Shown here piece by piece: positions 46,717-55,313 of a stretch of DNA of 64,000 nucleotides. The stretch comes from Arundinibacter roseus (lineage in GTDB: Bacteria > Bacteroidota > Bacteroidia > Cytophagales > Spirosomataceae). The notes under the pieces were generated by a model, which worked only from the letters and a program-made list of their open reading frames with translations, made no database searches and had not been told where the DNA came from. The position numbers were made by a program, and so were the translations under genes. The number at the start of each line of letters is the position of its first letter. Position 1 is the stretch's first letter. The DNA lies in assembly GCF_004348825.1 (NCBI RefSeq), contig NZ_SMJU01000004.1, positions 818-64,817 on the forward strand. Direction: 5' to 3'.

Positions 46717-47472
46717 TCAGGCATTTTTCAGCCATTCGAGAAAGGCCGGTATCTTTTCCTTACTAATGAGGATTTGTTCGGGAAATTGGATGTGAAGTGA
46801 AACCAGCATTTTGCGGTTAAAATACTGGGTAGCATCTTTAATTGCCTTACGATGAACTATTATCTGCCGGTTGGCCCGGAAGAAATAAGGTAATTGCAGG
46901 GCCTGGAAATCTTCCAGGGTTTGGGTCGTAAAATGAATAGTATTATTGAAGGTGTACAGTTTAACGGTCGATTTATCAAGATGGATTGCGGCTATGTCGT
47001 CGGTATTTAAGGGAATAATTTTATCTTTTTGATGAAGGAGGATCGATTTGGCAGTAGGGGCTTTCGTTTGTCTATTGAGATATGCTAGCAGTTCTTCAAT
47101 AGGGATTTGGCGCTTTTGCGTGATCTTTTCAAACTTCTCAATCGCGTTTTCAATATCGGCTTCGTCAAAGGGTTTTAATACATAAGCAATACCGTTTGCC
47201 CGGAAGGCTTCCAACAAGTACTCGTTATAGGCCGTAAAAAAAATGATAGGTGCGTCTGAAGGCACCTCTTTAAAAATTTCGAAGCTGACGCCATCTCCTA
47301 ATTGAATATCAGAGAATACCAGGTCAATGTTGCGGTGGTCCCGAAAGTATTTCTTGGCCGTTTCTACTGTTTCCAATACATCGTTCACAACATAGCCTGG
47401 CCTCAGATTTCTGATTAACTCCAAGAGTTCACCAGCAATAATTTTCTCGTCTTCAATAACCACAACATTCAT
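46717..47472 (-). CDS. LytTR response regulator
   Basis: A 251-residue response regulator. The receiver domain (about 1-120) has acidic residues in VIEDE and the phospho-acceptor Asp55 in VFSDIQLGDG. The LytTR DNA-binding domain spans about 145-245 (ILLHQKDKIIPLNTDDIAAIHLDKSTVKLYTFNN, YFFRANRQIIVHRKAIKD). It overlaps the kinase gene by 4 bases (ATGA), so the two form one translational unit. The adjacent exporter operon is its likely target. Confidence 0.94.
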   Translation of the reverse strand: MNVVVIEDEKIIAGELLELIRNLRPGYVVNDVLETVETAKKYFRDHRNIDLVFSDIQLGDGVSFEIFKEVPSDAPIIFFTAYNEYLLEAFRANGIAYVLKPFDEADIENAIEKFEKITQKRQIPIEELLAYLNRQTKAPTAKSILLHQKDKIIPLNTDDIAAIHLDKSTVKLYTFNNTIHFTTQTLEDFQALQLPYFFRANRQIIVHRKAIKDATQYFNRKMLVSLHIQFPEQILISKEKIPAFLEWLKNA

Positions 47473-48470
47473 GGTACGATCAATTTTATTTTTACCGCAA
47501 ACTGTTCTTCATTACTTATCACCTCAATGTCGTTTCCAGAAAGTAGTTTGGTCCGTTGGTTGATGTTGGCCAAGCCCGTTTTGGATGGCCCGAGCACAAA
47601 TTTGGGTTGCACATTATTTTCAACTACCAGCATATCATCCTGTGTTACTACGGTTATTTCCAGTGGCTGTTGGGGGGTAAAATTGTTGTGTTTGATCGCA
47701 TTTTCTATAAGAGATACCAATGTAAAAAAAGGGATATGCTGGCTTAGCTTTCTTTCATCAATATTAACTGTGAAAAGAAGGGCCGCGCCAAACCTCAGTT
47801 TTTGCAATTCAATAAAATTTGCTGCCAATTCTAGTTCTTCTTTTAGCGAAGCGGATTTCCGGTTGATGTGTATGGTAACCCTTAAAAAATCAGACAGCCG
47901 TTTGATGTATTGCTCTGCCTGTTCGGGGTTATTTTTAATCAGCGCTTTGGAAATACTCAGCGCATTGAACAGGAAATGCGGGTTTACCTGATCTTTCAAT
48001 AATTTGTATTCAGCTTCCAGGTTGGTAAACTTCAATTCCGCATTTTCACGGTTCAGCCGAAGCTGGGATTCTCTTTTAAAGATCAGGTCCAGCAGAATAA
48101 ACACAATCAGGTTGATGGATAAAACGTAGGTTAGCCTCAAGATGACCATTTGCGGTAAACTGAGCCGCGTAAGCGATCCGTTGAGATTGGCGGTGAGGGT
48201 AATTGTAAAACCTATTCCAAGCATGATAAACGAGCTGAGCAAAACCCGCATCCAGGTTTGAATCCATTTTTTTCGGACCAGGGTAATCAATAAAATATTC
48301 AACAGCCAGCAGAAAGCCGTGAATGCGCAAAACATCAGCCAGGCAACAAAAAAATTAAAATAATTTTTTTCCCTGACTGTATATACCGGTATCACCACCA
48401 ACAAGGCTATTAGCGGAGTGGTGATACCAGCAGTTTTAATAATTTGCCTACGTAATTTCTGCGATAACAT
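47469..48470 (-). CDS. LytS-type sensor histidine kinase
   Basis: A 333-residue membrane kinase with four hydrophobic helices at about 15-130, then a coiled linker and a His_kinase domain (QVNPHFLFNALS; phospho-acceptor His165) and an HATPase_c-like C-terminus with N box (SLIENAIKHNN) and G box (VLGPSKTGLANI). No extracellular sensor domain is seen, so it probably senses a membrane or envelope signal. It is the first gene of the two-component/exporter unit. Confidence 0.93.
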   Translation of the reverse strand: MLSQKLRRQIIKTAGITTPLIALLVVIPVYTVREKNYFNFFVAWLMFCAFTAFCWLLNILLITLVRKKWIQTWMRVLLSSFIMLGIGFTITLTANLNGSLTRLSLPQMVILRLTYVLSINLIVFILLDLIFKRESQLRLNRENAELKFTNLEAEYKLLKDQVNPHFLFNALSISKALIKNNPEQAEQYIKRLSDFLRVTIHINRKSASLKEELELAANFIELQKLRFGAALLFTVNIDERKLSQHIPFFTLVSLIENAIKHNNFTPQQPLEITVVTQDDMLVVENNVQPKFVLGPSKTGLANINQRTKLLSGNDIEVISNEEQFAVKIKLIVP

Positions 48471-48613
48471 TTTTCAAATGGAGGTTTTTCTAACAAATGG
48501 GCGAAAAACGGCGTTAGTGAACTGCGTTTTTAGTTTTGATACATAGTTGTAGACGGGGTTCTTCTTCCAACGGGGCGGTTTTACACGCTAAGACCATGGA
48601 TTTGGTTTACTAC

Positions 48614-49174
48614 TCATTTGTTCAATGCCTTCCTGTACCGCTTGACGCTTGATAAGCTGATGCCGGTCAGCTGTACAATCTCAGTAACGGAGAGCCCCCT
48701 TTCCAGGGCTTTTCTTACTTTCTGATAGTTCTCGTCATTGACGCCGCTGGGGCGGCCGATGTGCTTGCCGTTTGCCTTGGCCAGGAGCTGGCCGGCGCGG
48801 GTCTTTTCCAGAATCATCTCCCGATCGTACTCCGCCAGTGCAGCAAAGATGCCTATAACTAGTTTTCCGGCCGCAGTGCTAAAATCTATACCCAGGTCCA
48901 AAGCTTTGAAGATGATGCCTTGTTTGGCAAATTCTCCGATTAGATTAATGAGGTGGTCACGGCTCCGTCCTAGGCGGTTGAAGCGGGAAACAACCACCGT
49001 ATCGCCCTCCCGGAGAAGCGAAAGCATTTCGTCCAGGGCAGGTCGTTGAATGGAAAGTCCGGAGATCTTCTCCTGGAAGATCCTGTCACAGCCAAATTTC
49101 TGTAAGGCCTCGATTTGGGTGTCGGTGTTCTGGTCGGCGGTGGAGACGCGGGCATAACCGAAGGCTTGGTTCAT
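48614..49174 (-). CDS. Serine recombinase / resolvase (second copy)
   Basis: A 186-residue resolvase/invertase. The catalytic Ser is near residue 11 (GYARVSTADQNTDTQ), followed by VVSRFNRLGRSRDHLINLI, IFAALAEYDREMILEKTRAGQLLAKANGKHIGRPSG and a short C-terminal helix-turn-helix (LSVTEIVQLTGISLSSVKRYRKAL). Its gene is more GC-rich than the AT-rich locus to its right. Direct repeats upstream (49192-49297) could be its recombination site. It abuts the broken end of the AAA ATPase gene. Confidence 0.92.
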   Translation of the reverse strand: MNQAFGYARVSTADQNTDTQIEALQKFGCDRIFQEKISGLSIQRPALDEMLSLLREGDTVVVSRFNRLGRSRDHLINLIGEFAKQGIIFKALDLGIDFSTAAGKLVIGIFAALAEYDREMILEKTRAGQLLAKANGKHIGRPSGVNDENYQKVRKALERGLSVTEIVQLTGISLSSVKRYRKALNK

Positions 49175-49191
49175 ATGTGGTCAAAAAGATG

Positions 49192-49297
49192 GGTTCAGAA
49201 AGGTACATCAACTTTTTGACTTGACCCTACTTTTTGGCCCCTGTTTTTGGAGGGATACCAAAAAGAAACCCCGTCTTTCGCCCAGGTTCAGAAAGGT
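49192..49297. repeat. Direct repeat GGTTCAGAAAGGT upstream of the second resolvase
   Basis: Exact 13-bp copies at 49192-49204 and 49285-49297, 93 bp apart. Between them are several TTTTTGG/TTTTTGAC tracts. Position just upstream of the resolvase start fits a res-like site or an element end; neither is shown. Confidence 0.5.
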
Positions 49298-50554
49298 TTG
49301 GCTTTTTGGGCCTGGGGAAAGGCCTGTGAGACACAGGCCAAGGAATAGTAATAGTTTATAATTATTGGGGTTGTCATTTATTATTTCAACCGTATATTTG
49401 TAGCCTGCATTAGTTAAAAATGAATTGATACTTTTTCTGTATTTTTTAATTAACAATCTAACTATTTGTTTTTGTTTGTTGATTTCACCTTGCAATAGAC
49501 CAACTTTTTCAAGAACTGTATTGAGTGAAGTGTTTAATGATTCAACGATTTGCTTTGTTTTTTCTGCCTTGAATCTATCAAATAGGTCAATATTAATTTT
49601 GAGATTTGTCAACTTTTCTTCAACCTTTTCATCCTCACTAAAACTTACGAAAGAAATGTTTTTTAAAGCCTTTAATTTTAATAAAAAATCGTCAATCTGT
49701 TGTTTAACTACAACAATATAATTCATTTCGGATTCTTCTAAACCTGATTGTTTTTCTGTTATGGTTTGAAGTGTTAAGTTGGCGTCTTCCGAAAAATATT
49801 CGCCAAGATTTTTTAATGCTTCAATAATTACAGTAAAATTCTTTATTACATTTCTATCGTAATATGTTGATACAGATTTTATAGTTTCTTTATTTTCAGT
49901 TGTTGGTGAAGTGCAATATGGACAATCGTCAGAAATATCAAGAAACTGTAGGCCATTGTTCTGCCATTCTAACCATTTTACACAACTTCTGTCTTTAATT
50001 AATTTACTGTATCCTCTTAATGAATCAGGAATATGTTGGATTTTATTCCCTCCTTTTAATCCCTTATATAATGCAGAAGATTTAGAAAGACCAGTTTGTG
50101 TAGTTGCAAAACTTTTGGATAGATTTTCAAAATCTAATATAATTTTATTTAAGTCATCATTGTCTGAAAAAACTTTCTTTATTTCAGATAATAATTGTTC
50201 GATTTGGTCGGTTGATAACTTAAATTCAGGAGTATTTATAAAAATTTCATAACTATTTGAGATTAATTCATCTTCTTTAAATAAAAATTGATTTAAGTAT
50301 TCTTCATTAAAAATAAGTACACTTTTAATTTCTTCATTCATTATAATTTCAGGGACAATTTCAATTTCTGAATTTCTATGCTTAAATGGGATTAATTCTT
50401 TCAATAATTCCGGAGAATCAATTGAATATTTTATAGCTCTTGTAATTGTACTTTTTCCTGTACCATTTATCCCAAATTTAATATTTAGTTTATTTTTAGT
50501 GATTTCAATTTTACCACTATCAATATTATTGCAGTTTGTAATTGTTAATTCCAT
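49208..50554 (-). pseudogene. AAA/SMC-like ATPase, 3'-truncated (AAA_13/RloC-like)
   Basis: The frame encodes 448 residues. The N-terminus is an ABC/SMC-type head (MELTITNCNNIDSGKIEITKNKLNIKFGINGTGKSTITRAIKY; Walker A GINGTGKST). A FNEEYLNQFLF motif typical of the AAA_13 group follows, then coiled coil with a CPYC pair (possible metal or hinge site). Homology stops near residue 392 (IINDNPNNYKLLL), and the rest is read-through of the resolvase flank. Signature, Walker B and D-loop are missing, so this copy cannot form a normal ATP-bound dimer. Part of a low-GC locus with the AbiTii and membrane protein genes. Confidence 0.75.
49321..49339. repeat. Short hairpin at the ATPase truncation point
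   Basis: GGCCTGTG (49321-49328) / CACAGGCC (49332-49339) with a 3-base loop lies where the AAA reading frame stops matching its family and GC-richer sequence starts. Likely the edge of the inserted segment. Confidence 0.5.
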
Positions 50555-50742
50555 AATTTATTTTTTTTGTTTTAATGGTGTCGTCTTTTAGAGTATTTTG
50601 TTATAAATAATTAGAGATTTTGAAACACAAAGCTTTCAAACTTGCACAAAAGGCTAATTGGAAAATTGAACTTATATTTTGCCACTTCGCCCCACGTGAC
50701 GCCAAATGTGAATTATAATCCGTTTTTTTTCCTGCTGCGTGT

Positions 50743-51678
50743 TTAATGAATTCCATAATAGGCTTTTAAAAGTTCAACAAGAAGTCCGCCAGCAGCACCT
50801 GTCCCAATTTGCCAAGTCCCGTCAAGTGTCATACTTACCATTTTTTGAACCCATTTATTTGCTTTTGTACCAAACTTCTTTGTTTCTCTGTTTGGCTCTT
50901 CCTCCTGGACGATTTGAATTATTTCGTCAATATTTTTAGCAGGCACGCTATTCTTTTCTAACTCTCTTTTCAAGTCAGCCACACTGCCTAGAGTTATATT
51001 TATGTTAGAAGTTACGGAATTTCCTTCCCCTGTTGTTATTGTATTTCCAAAGCCACTTGTATTAATTATTGTCTGATTATAAATCTTTCCAATTTTTTCA
51101 TTTACGTTTTCTTTTACAATTAATTTATTTTTAATTAACTCGTCTAAATTGGGAACTTCCTTTTCTAATTGAAGCATAAAGTCTAAAAGTTTTGCTCTAA
51201 CCTCTGCGAGAACCTGCGTTATCTGACTGACGTGAACAACCATGCTCATTGTAGTAATAGCAAATCGTTGTCCAGCATCAATAGCCATCTTTGTCAGAAT
51301 AGCACACATATCAGGACCGAAGTCTTTATAAATTATCCCATTCCTATTTTCTCTTTCCTGATTCTCTAAAGTTTGAATACTGTCATTGAATCGAAATTGT
51401 AATAAATCGTCTATAAACGTATTTTGAAATACCATTAAAGGCAAGGGCACATTCTCATAAGTGTCAAATCCTTGTTGCATCGTGCAAGTAATGTTTGATG
51501 TTCCAAGACGGTATGTCGGAAGCTCCTTCTCTTTATATCCGCTGAGTTCATCGTTAGTCCATTTCATCAGTTCCTCATTGCTAATTCTCGTCGCTAATAC
51601 TTTTGTCTTTAACAATGGATTAGTCAGAGATTTTTCTGAGTTTGATAGTTCATCAATTATTTGCTCGATTATTGTCAT
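50743..51678 (-). CDS. AbiTii-domain protein (candidate abortive-infection protein)
   Basis: A 311-residue protein. Residues about 1-190 resemble the AbiTii domain (TIIEQIIDELSNSEKSLTNPLLKTKVLATRISNEELMKWTNDELSGY), found in abortive-infection-linked proteins. A middle linker is rich in Asn/Thr/Gly (NTSGFGNTITTGEGNSVTSNINITLG). A helix (ADLKRELEKNSVPAKNIDEIIQIVQEE) and a C-terminal WQIGTGAAGGLLVELLKAYYG segment, glycine-rich and hydrophobic, follow. The domain call is from memory of the family. Its gene lies 33 bp after the membrane protein gene and 188 bp before the ATPase gene. Confidence 0.65.
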   Translation of the reverse strand: MTIIEQIIDELSNSEKSLTNPLLKTKVLATRISNEELMKWTNDELSGYKEKELPTYRLGTSNITCTMQQGFDTYENVPLPLMVFQNTFIDDLLQFRFNDSIQTLENQERENRNGIIYKDFGPDMCAILTKMAIDAGQRFAITTMSMVVHVSQITQVLAEVRAKLLDFMLQLEKEVPNLDELIKNKLIVKENVNEKIGKIYNQTIINTSGFGNTITTGEGNSVTSNINITLGSVADLKRELEKNSVPAKNIDEIIQIVQEEEPNRETKKFGTKANKWVQKMVSMTLDGTWQIGTGAAGGLLVELLKAYYGIH

Positions 51679-51711
51679 TCCGTCTTCTTTTAAAATGACT
51701 TATAATGGCCA

Positions 51712-52434
51712 TTAATTACCGTCTTTTTCATTTGTTTCCTCTTTTTCCTCCTTTAATTCTCTTAGTTTCTCATACAATTTATGTCTTTCTTTATCCTTAT
51801 CTCTTAAAAGTCTTAAAGTGTAAAGAAGCATCATTGCTATAATTGGAATTAAAGTCGCAATTGTCAATAGTGGTAATTTATCTTGAAGTAAGCTTAAATT
51901 GTCTTTTTCAGTAGCTCTGTTTGTTATGAATAATGTCATTGTTAGAACCATTGCAAAAGTTGTCATTGCTAGCAAAATACTGTTGTACTTAGAAGAAATA
52001 TTGTCCTTTTCGTTTAAGTAAATTACTTCAACTTCTTTTTGTGTACTTTCTCCTTTTCCCGTTTCTTTCATTGAGTTTAATAAGCCGCAGAAATCTAATT
52101 TCTGTTCTGAACTTAAAAATGAATTAGCCATAATTTCATTGATTAAGTCATTTGAAAGAGAGAATTCATTATATAAATCTTCTTGCTTTACACCATATTT
52201 TTTCGCTGTCGAAATTCTTACTGCTGAAAGGATTTCCTTAGTTGGGATTTTCTTTTCAATTACAAGTGGCCTAATTGAATACAATATTTCATTGTTTGCA
52301 GTCTCTATTTTTTGTAAATATTCTCTTTTTTCACGTTTGCTAAAAAAGTACCTCGTTACAAAAAATACTATTAAAGAACTGATTATTCCACCTCCAATTC
52401 CTGTTACCCAAGGGTTATTTAGTATATCTGTCAT
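51712..52434 (-). CDS. Three-helix membrane protein of the candidate defence locus
   Basis: A 240-residue protein of no family I recognise. One N-terminal helix (WVTGIGGGIISSLIVFFVTRYFF, about 9-31) is followed by a cytosolic helical domain (about 32-140, EILYSIRPLVIEKKIPTKEILSAVRISTAKKYGV), then two helices (about 151-172 and 185-208) and a very charged C-terminal coil rich in Lys/Glu. First gene of the AT-rich set. A membrane-damaging or sensing role in defence is only a guess from context. Confidence 0.6.
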   Translation of the reverse strand: MTDILNNPWVTGIGGGIISSLIVFFVTRYFFSKREKREYLQKIETANNEILYSIRPLVIEKKIPTKEILSAVRISTAKKYGVKQEDLYNEFSLSNDLINEIMANSFLSSEQKLDFCGLLNSMKETGKGESTQKEVEVIYLNEKDNISSKYNSILLAMTTFAMVLTMTLFITNRATEKDNLSLLQDKLPLLTIATLIPIIAMMLLYTLRLLRDKDKERHKLYEKLRELKEEKEETNEKDGN

Positions 52435-52773
52435 ATTTTATGTTGTCGTCTTTTGATATGGTGCATATCGTTTTGCCGCTTTGCGAAGGCTGGTATTTTG
52501 AGCAATAAAATTCATTAGATGCACAAAGCTTGGATTTAGCACTTCCCTTTCACATTATGCAAGTAGGTCTCGCTTTAGCAAAATATTTTGTAGTATGAAA
52601 CTCAATTGGTTGCGTAACTGGATAATGATGCTATTACATTACCTTGCTCCAATTCAGCCAACTCGACTTAGGTTTTGATTGATTCTCTAACGGTGACAAG
52701 ATAGCACAACATCTTTGTATACAAATACTATTGTAGAAATTTAGAATCAGTCTAAGGAAGTTGTTCCCCACTT
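52435..52773. other. 339-bp junction between cargo and phage operon, no gene
   Basis: AT-rich, no plausible ORF. It holds the right junction of the cargo. A 12-bp palindrome TTTGTATACAAA lies at 52714-52725, and GTCGTCTTTT (52445-52454), also found before the ATPase gene, sits just upstream of the membrane protein start. The promoter of the AT-rich locus should lie here, but no exact TAnnTTTG was found. Confidence 0.4.
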
Positions 52774-53304
52774 CTACTTGCCTTCTGCCTGCTCTTTCAA
52801 CGCTCTCATTACCAGCACCTGCGTCCGTTCCATCATTCGCCGTCGCATCACATTCATAAAATCCACCTTGGTACGGTTGTACCAGGTCGAGCTGCGTTTT
52901 CTCCGGACGGTGCCTATTCGTTTTTTGTGCATAGCAATGGCCCAGGCAATGTGCCGGGCATCTGATTGCTTGGTTGGGAGCTTCCGTTGCCCAAACCGGT
53001 TCACAAAGGCAAATTTGTCCAGCCCCACTTTATCAACATATTCTTCCAACACATCCACGGATGGCATATTCAGGTAGGTAAGCGAGCGCATGTCCTTCAT
53101 CCGGCCGTAGCCTTTGAAGTAAATGTCTCCGGAGACGGCCAGCTGCCCGGCCTGATGGTTGATCTGGTACTCAAAGCTATTTCTGAGCTCAGAGGTCAGG
53201 AGCAACCCGCTTCGCTCAATGGCTTTTTCAAAATAGCCTACCGCATCACGGGTAATTTCCGTAGCCAGATCAAGAATCTCCTGACTTAAATCATCTGCAA
53301 TCAT
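52774..53304 (-). CDS. Phage structural protein, tail-completion-like
   Basis: A 176-residue protein, helix-rich and basic at its C-terminus (KKRIGTVRRKRSSTWYNRTKVDFMNVMRRRMMERTQVLVMRALKEQ). Order (after the DUF5977 gene and, without the cargo, directly before the tape measure) suggests a tail-completion or connector role. No named domain seen. Its downstream neighbour in the ancestral phage would be the tape measure gene. Confidence 0.5.
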   Translation of the reverse strand: MIADDLSQEILDLATEITRDAVGYFEKAIERSGLLLTSELRNSFEYQINHQAGQLAVSGDIYFKGYGRMKDMRSLTYLNMPSVDVLEEYVDKVGLDKFAFVNRFGQRKLPTKQSDARHIAWAIAMHKKRIGTVRRKRSSTWYNRTKVDFMNVMRRRMMERTQVLVMRALKEQAEGK

Positions 53305-53306
53305 GC

Positions 53307-55313
53307 TCAGGCGGGTTCAATGACTATGATTAGTTCATCATCGCCCCAGGCTACCGGCACATTTGCAAAACGAAACGTCTGATTTCCATTCAGGATCGGA
53401 CTGGACAGGTTTTTAGTCGGGATTCTGACCTTGTATGGCAGGGTAGGAGCCGACGCAAAAGACGCCTTGATGTCCAGCGTGTAGGTACCTGCTATCAGAC
53501 CAGCGGCCGCATAGCGCACATCAATGCTGTATGCAGTATTGGCAATAACTTCCACCTCATTTTTGCGGACAGCCGCAATCGGATTATAGGCCGCACCCGT
53601 AAAGCCGATGCCATCGCCGGGGCAATCATTTCGTAGTCCAAGCGGAATTGGAGTTGCCAATACGCAGCTTCCGTATAGGTTGGCGTTGTTTTGCGTATCC
53701 AATGCAAACCAGGCTGCCTGGGCCCTGGCATTGGCGTCTGTCTGACTGCTTTCCGAGCCGTACACACCGGCCGGAATGGTGATCATCCAGCGGGTACCTA
53801 CGTAGCCGTTTGGGCAACCAACTTTCATGTACGAAGACATCCCGCTGATTTCTTCACTTAGAAATGTGGTTAAACCCGGCGCACAATCGGCGCTTATCCA
53901 GGATCCTATGTAGCCTTCTGTGCCTGGATTGTTGGGCTTTTGGGTATAGGGTTTTACATCTTCACCCGTATCAAGGTAGTATTTTACCAGCAAACCATAC
54001 CTTTTCAAATTGGTCCGCAGGCCAGTAACTGCGTTCGTTTCACAAGCCGGGGCATCCCCACGCCATGAGGTTGGCCGGGCTGGTACCGGAGGCAGTATCG
54101 GCAATTTGCTGTACGACCGCTCGGCATTGGTGTAGCGGAAGGTCATGGACCGGTTGATCAGCGTTTCGGCGTCATCCAGCGGCAGGTAGGATTCTGTCAA
54201 TGGCAGTAGCGGAATCATTTCCCGATCGGTGATCAGATAAAACTGCTCTGAAAAATAAAGCTCCTGCCACCACTCCCGTTGAGCCTTGGCCTGATGAGCC
54301 GGATAGCCAAAGGCTACTGACAGCTGTCGTTCTCCCGTAACCCGGTTGATCACCTGCTCGCTCGATGTGGGCAGAAAGTCAAAGCCCGTAAACCGATCGG
54401 CCAGTTGGCGCGCGACAATCAAACTTTCACTGCCGCTGCCGGTAAAGGCAATTGTGTCAAATGCTCCTAAGCTATTTTCAAAAATCAGGTAACGCACCTG
54501 TCGATGGTGCGTAGTATCTAGTATATAAGTCCGTGTTTCCGATAGCCGTTCTTCATTTTCATTGGATAGCCAGACCTCATATCTCTGCACTGTTTTGGCC
54601 AGATCCATGAGCCCAAGCGCCTGTACCCCGACCGGAATGCAGTAGGCCGTCATGGCCGTAATGCCTGCCAGGGTTTGGGCTGTAAAGGTCTGCCGGGTAA
54701 AATCATCAAATTGCACCTGAACCCGAAGGTGCAATTCAGCCGGGGTCGGACTGAAATTAGTCAGGAAAGTGAGGAATTCGGGTTGATCCGGGCGAATGCC
54801 CAGGCCATCAGGTTTATAGGTCAGAAATTTCCGCCCCTCGGTGTAGCGGGTAAAAAAGGTAGCCTGAAAATCGGCATAGTCCGCAGGGCCGATACCGGCG
54901 CGGAAAACGGTGCCGGTTGGAAAAAGAGACTCATCAATCAGTGTTTCACCCTCAAACCTTCGGGCCTTTGTGTAGAAGGACGAAGTTAACGTATCGCAGA
55001 CCGAAATCACCTGCTGACCAAATGCAGGCGGGCAGCTCATCAGCTGCGAGTGAAGCAGCTCGGCCAGATCAAAGTAGGCACCTGCGTAGGTGACCACAAC
55101 GGCAAAGTTTTTGGGCGGCTCTTCCGAAGCTTCCAGCGTGGTGAGAAGGGCATACTCTGATGCCTGAAAAAACTTCGGCGTGTAGACATCCAGCAAATAC
55201 CGCAGACCGGCGCGAACGGGAAAAGTTGCCGGACTAACCGGATCCACATTTACAATGATCGGGTTTTTGGAGAGCGCCAGATCTTTGGGGGTAATACTAG
55301 CTAAGTAATCCAT
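53307..55313 (-). CDS. Large phage tail protein with DUF5977-like domain
   Basis: A 668-residue beta-rich protein. Near residues 500-560 is a DUF5977-like repeat (VGCPNGYVGTRWMITIPAGVYGSESSQTDANARAQAAWFALDTQNNANLYGSC), known from Bacteroidota phage and surface proteins. The rest is unlike anything I can name. It overlaps the upstream gene by 17 bases. A receptor-binding or tail-structural role is likely from size and order. Confidence 0.7.
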   Translation of the reverse strand: MDYLASITPKDLALSKNPIIVNVDPVSPATFPVRAGLRYLLDVYTPKFFQASEYALLTTLEASEEPPKNFAVVVTYAGAYFDLAELLHSQLMSCPPAFGQQVISVCDTLTSSFYTKARRFEGETLIDESLFPTGTVFRAGIGPADYADFQATFFTRYTEGRKFLTYKPDGLGIRPDQPEFLTFLTNFSPTPAELHLRVQVQFDDFTRQTFTAQTLAGITAMTAYCIPVGVQALGLMDLAKTVQRYEVWLSNENEERLSETRTYILDTTHHRQVRYLIFENSLGAFDTIAFTGSGSESLIVARQLADRFTGFDFLPTSSEQVINRVTGERQLSVAFGYPAHQAKAQREWWQELYFSEQFYLITDREMIPLLPLTESYLPLDDAETLINRSMTFRYTNAERSYSKLPILPPVPARPTSWRGDAPACETNAVTGLRTNLKRYGLLVKYYLDTGEDVKPYTQKPNNPGTEGYIGSWISADCAPGLTTFLSEEISGMSSYMKVGCPNGYVGTRWMITIPAGVYGSESSQTDANARAQAAWFALDTQNNANLYGSCVLATPIPLGLRNDCPGDGIGFTGAAYNPIAAVRKNEVEVIANTAYSIDVRYAAAGLIAGTYTLDIKASFASAPTLPYKVRIPTKNLSSPILNGNQTFRFANVPVAWGDDELIIVIEPA

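Noticed and set aside
38175..49340. Cargo as a classical composite or Tn3-type transposon
   Set aside because: Two resolvases but no transposase and no matching terminal inverted repeats at the cargo edges.
49208..50554. Functional RloC/PrrC-type anticodon nuclease
   Set aside because: The C-terminal half, including signature, Walker B and any nuclease part, is missing in this copy.
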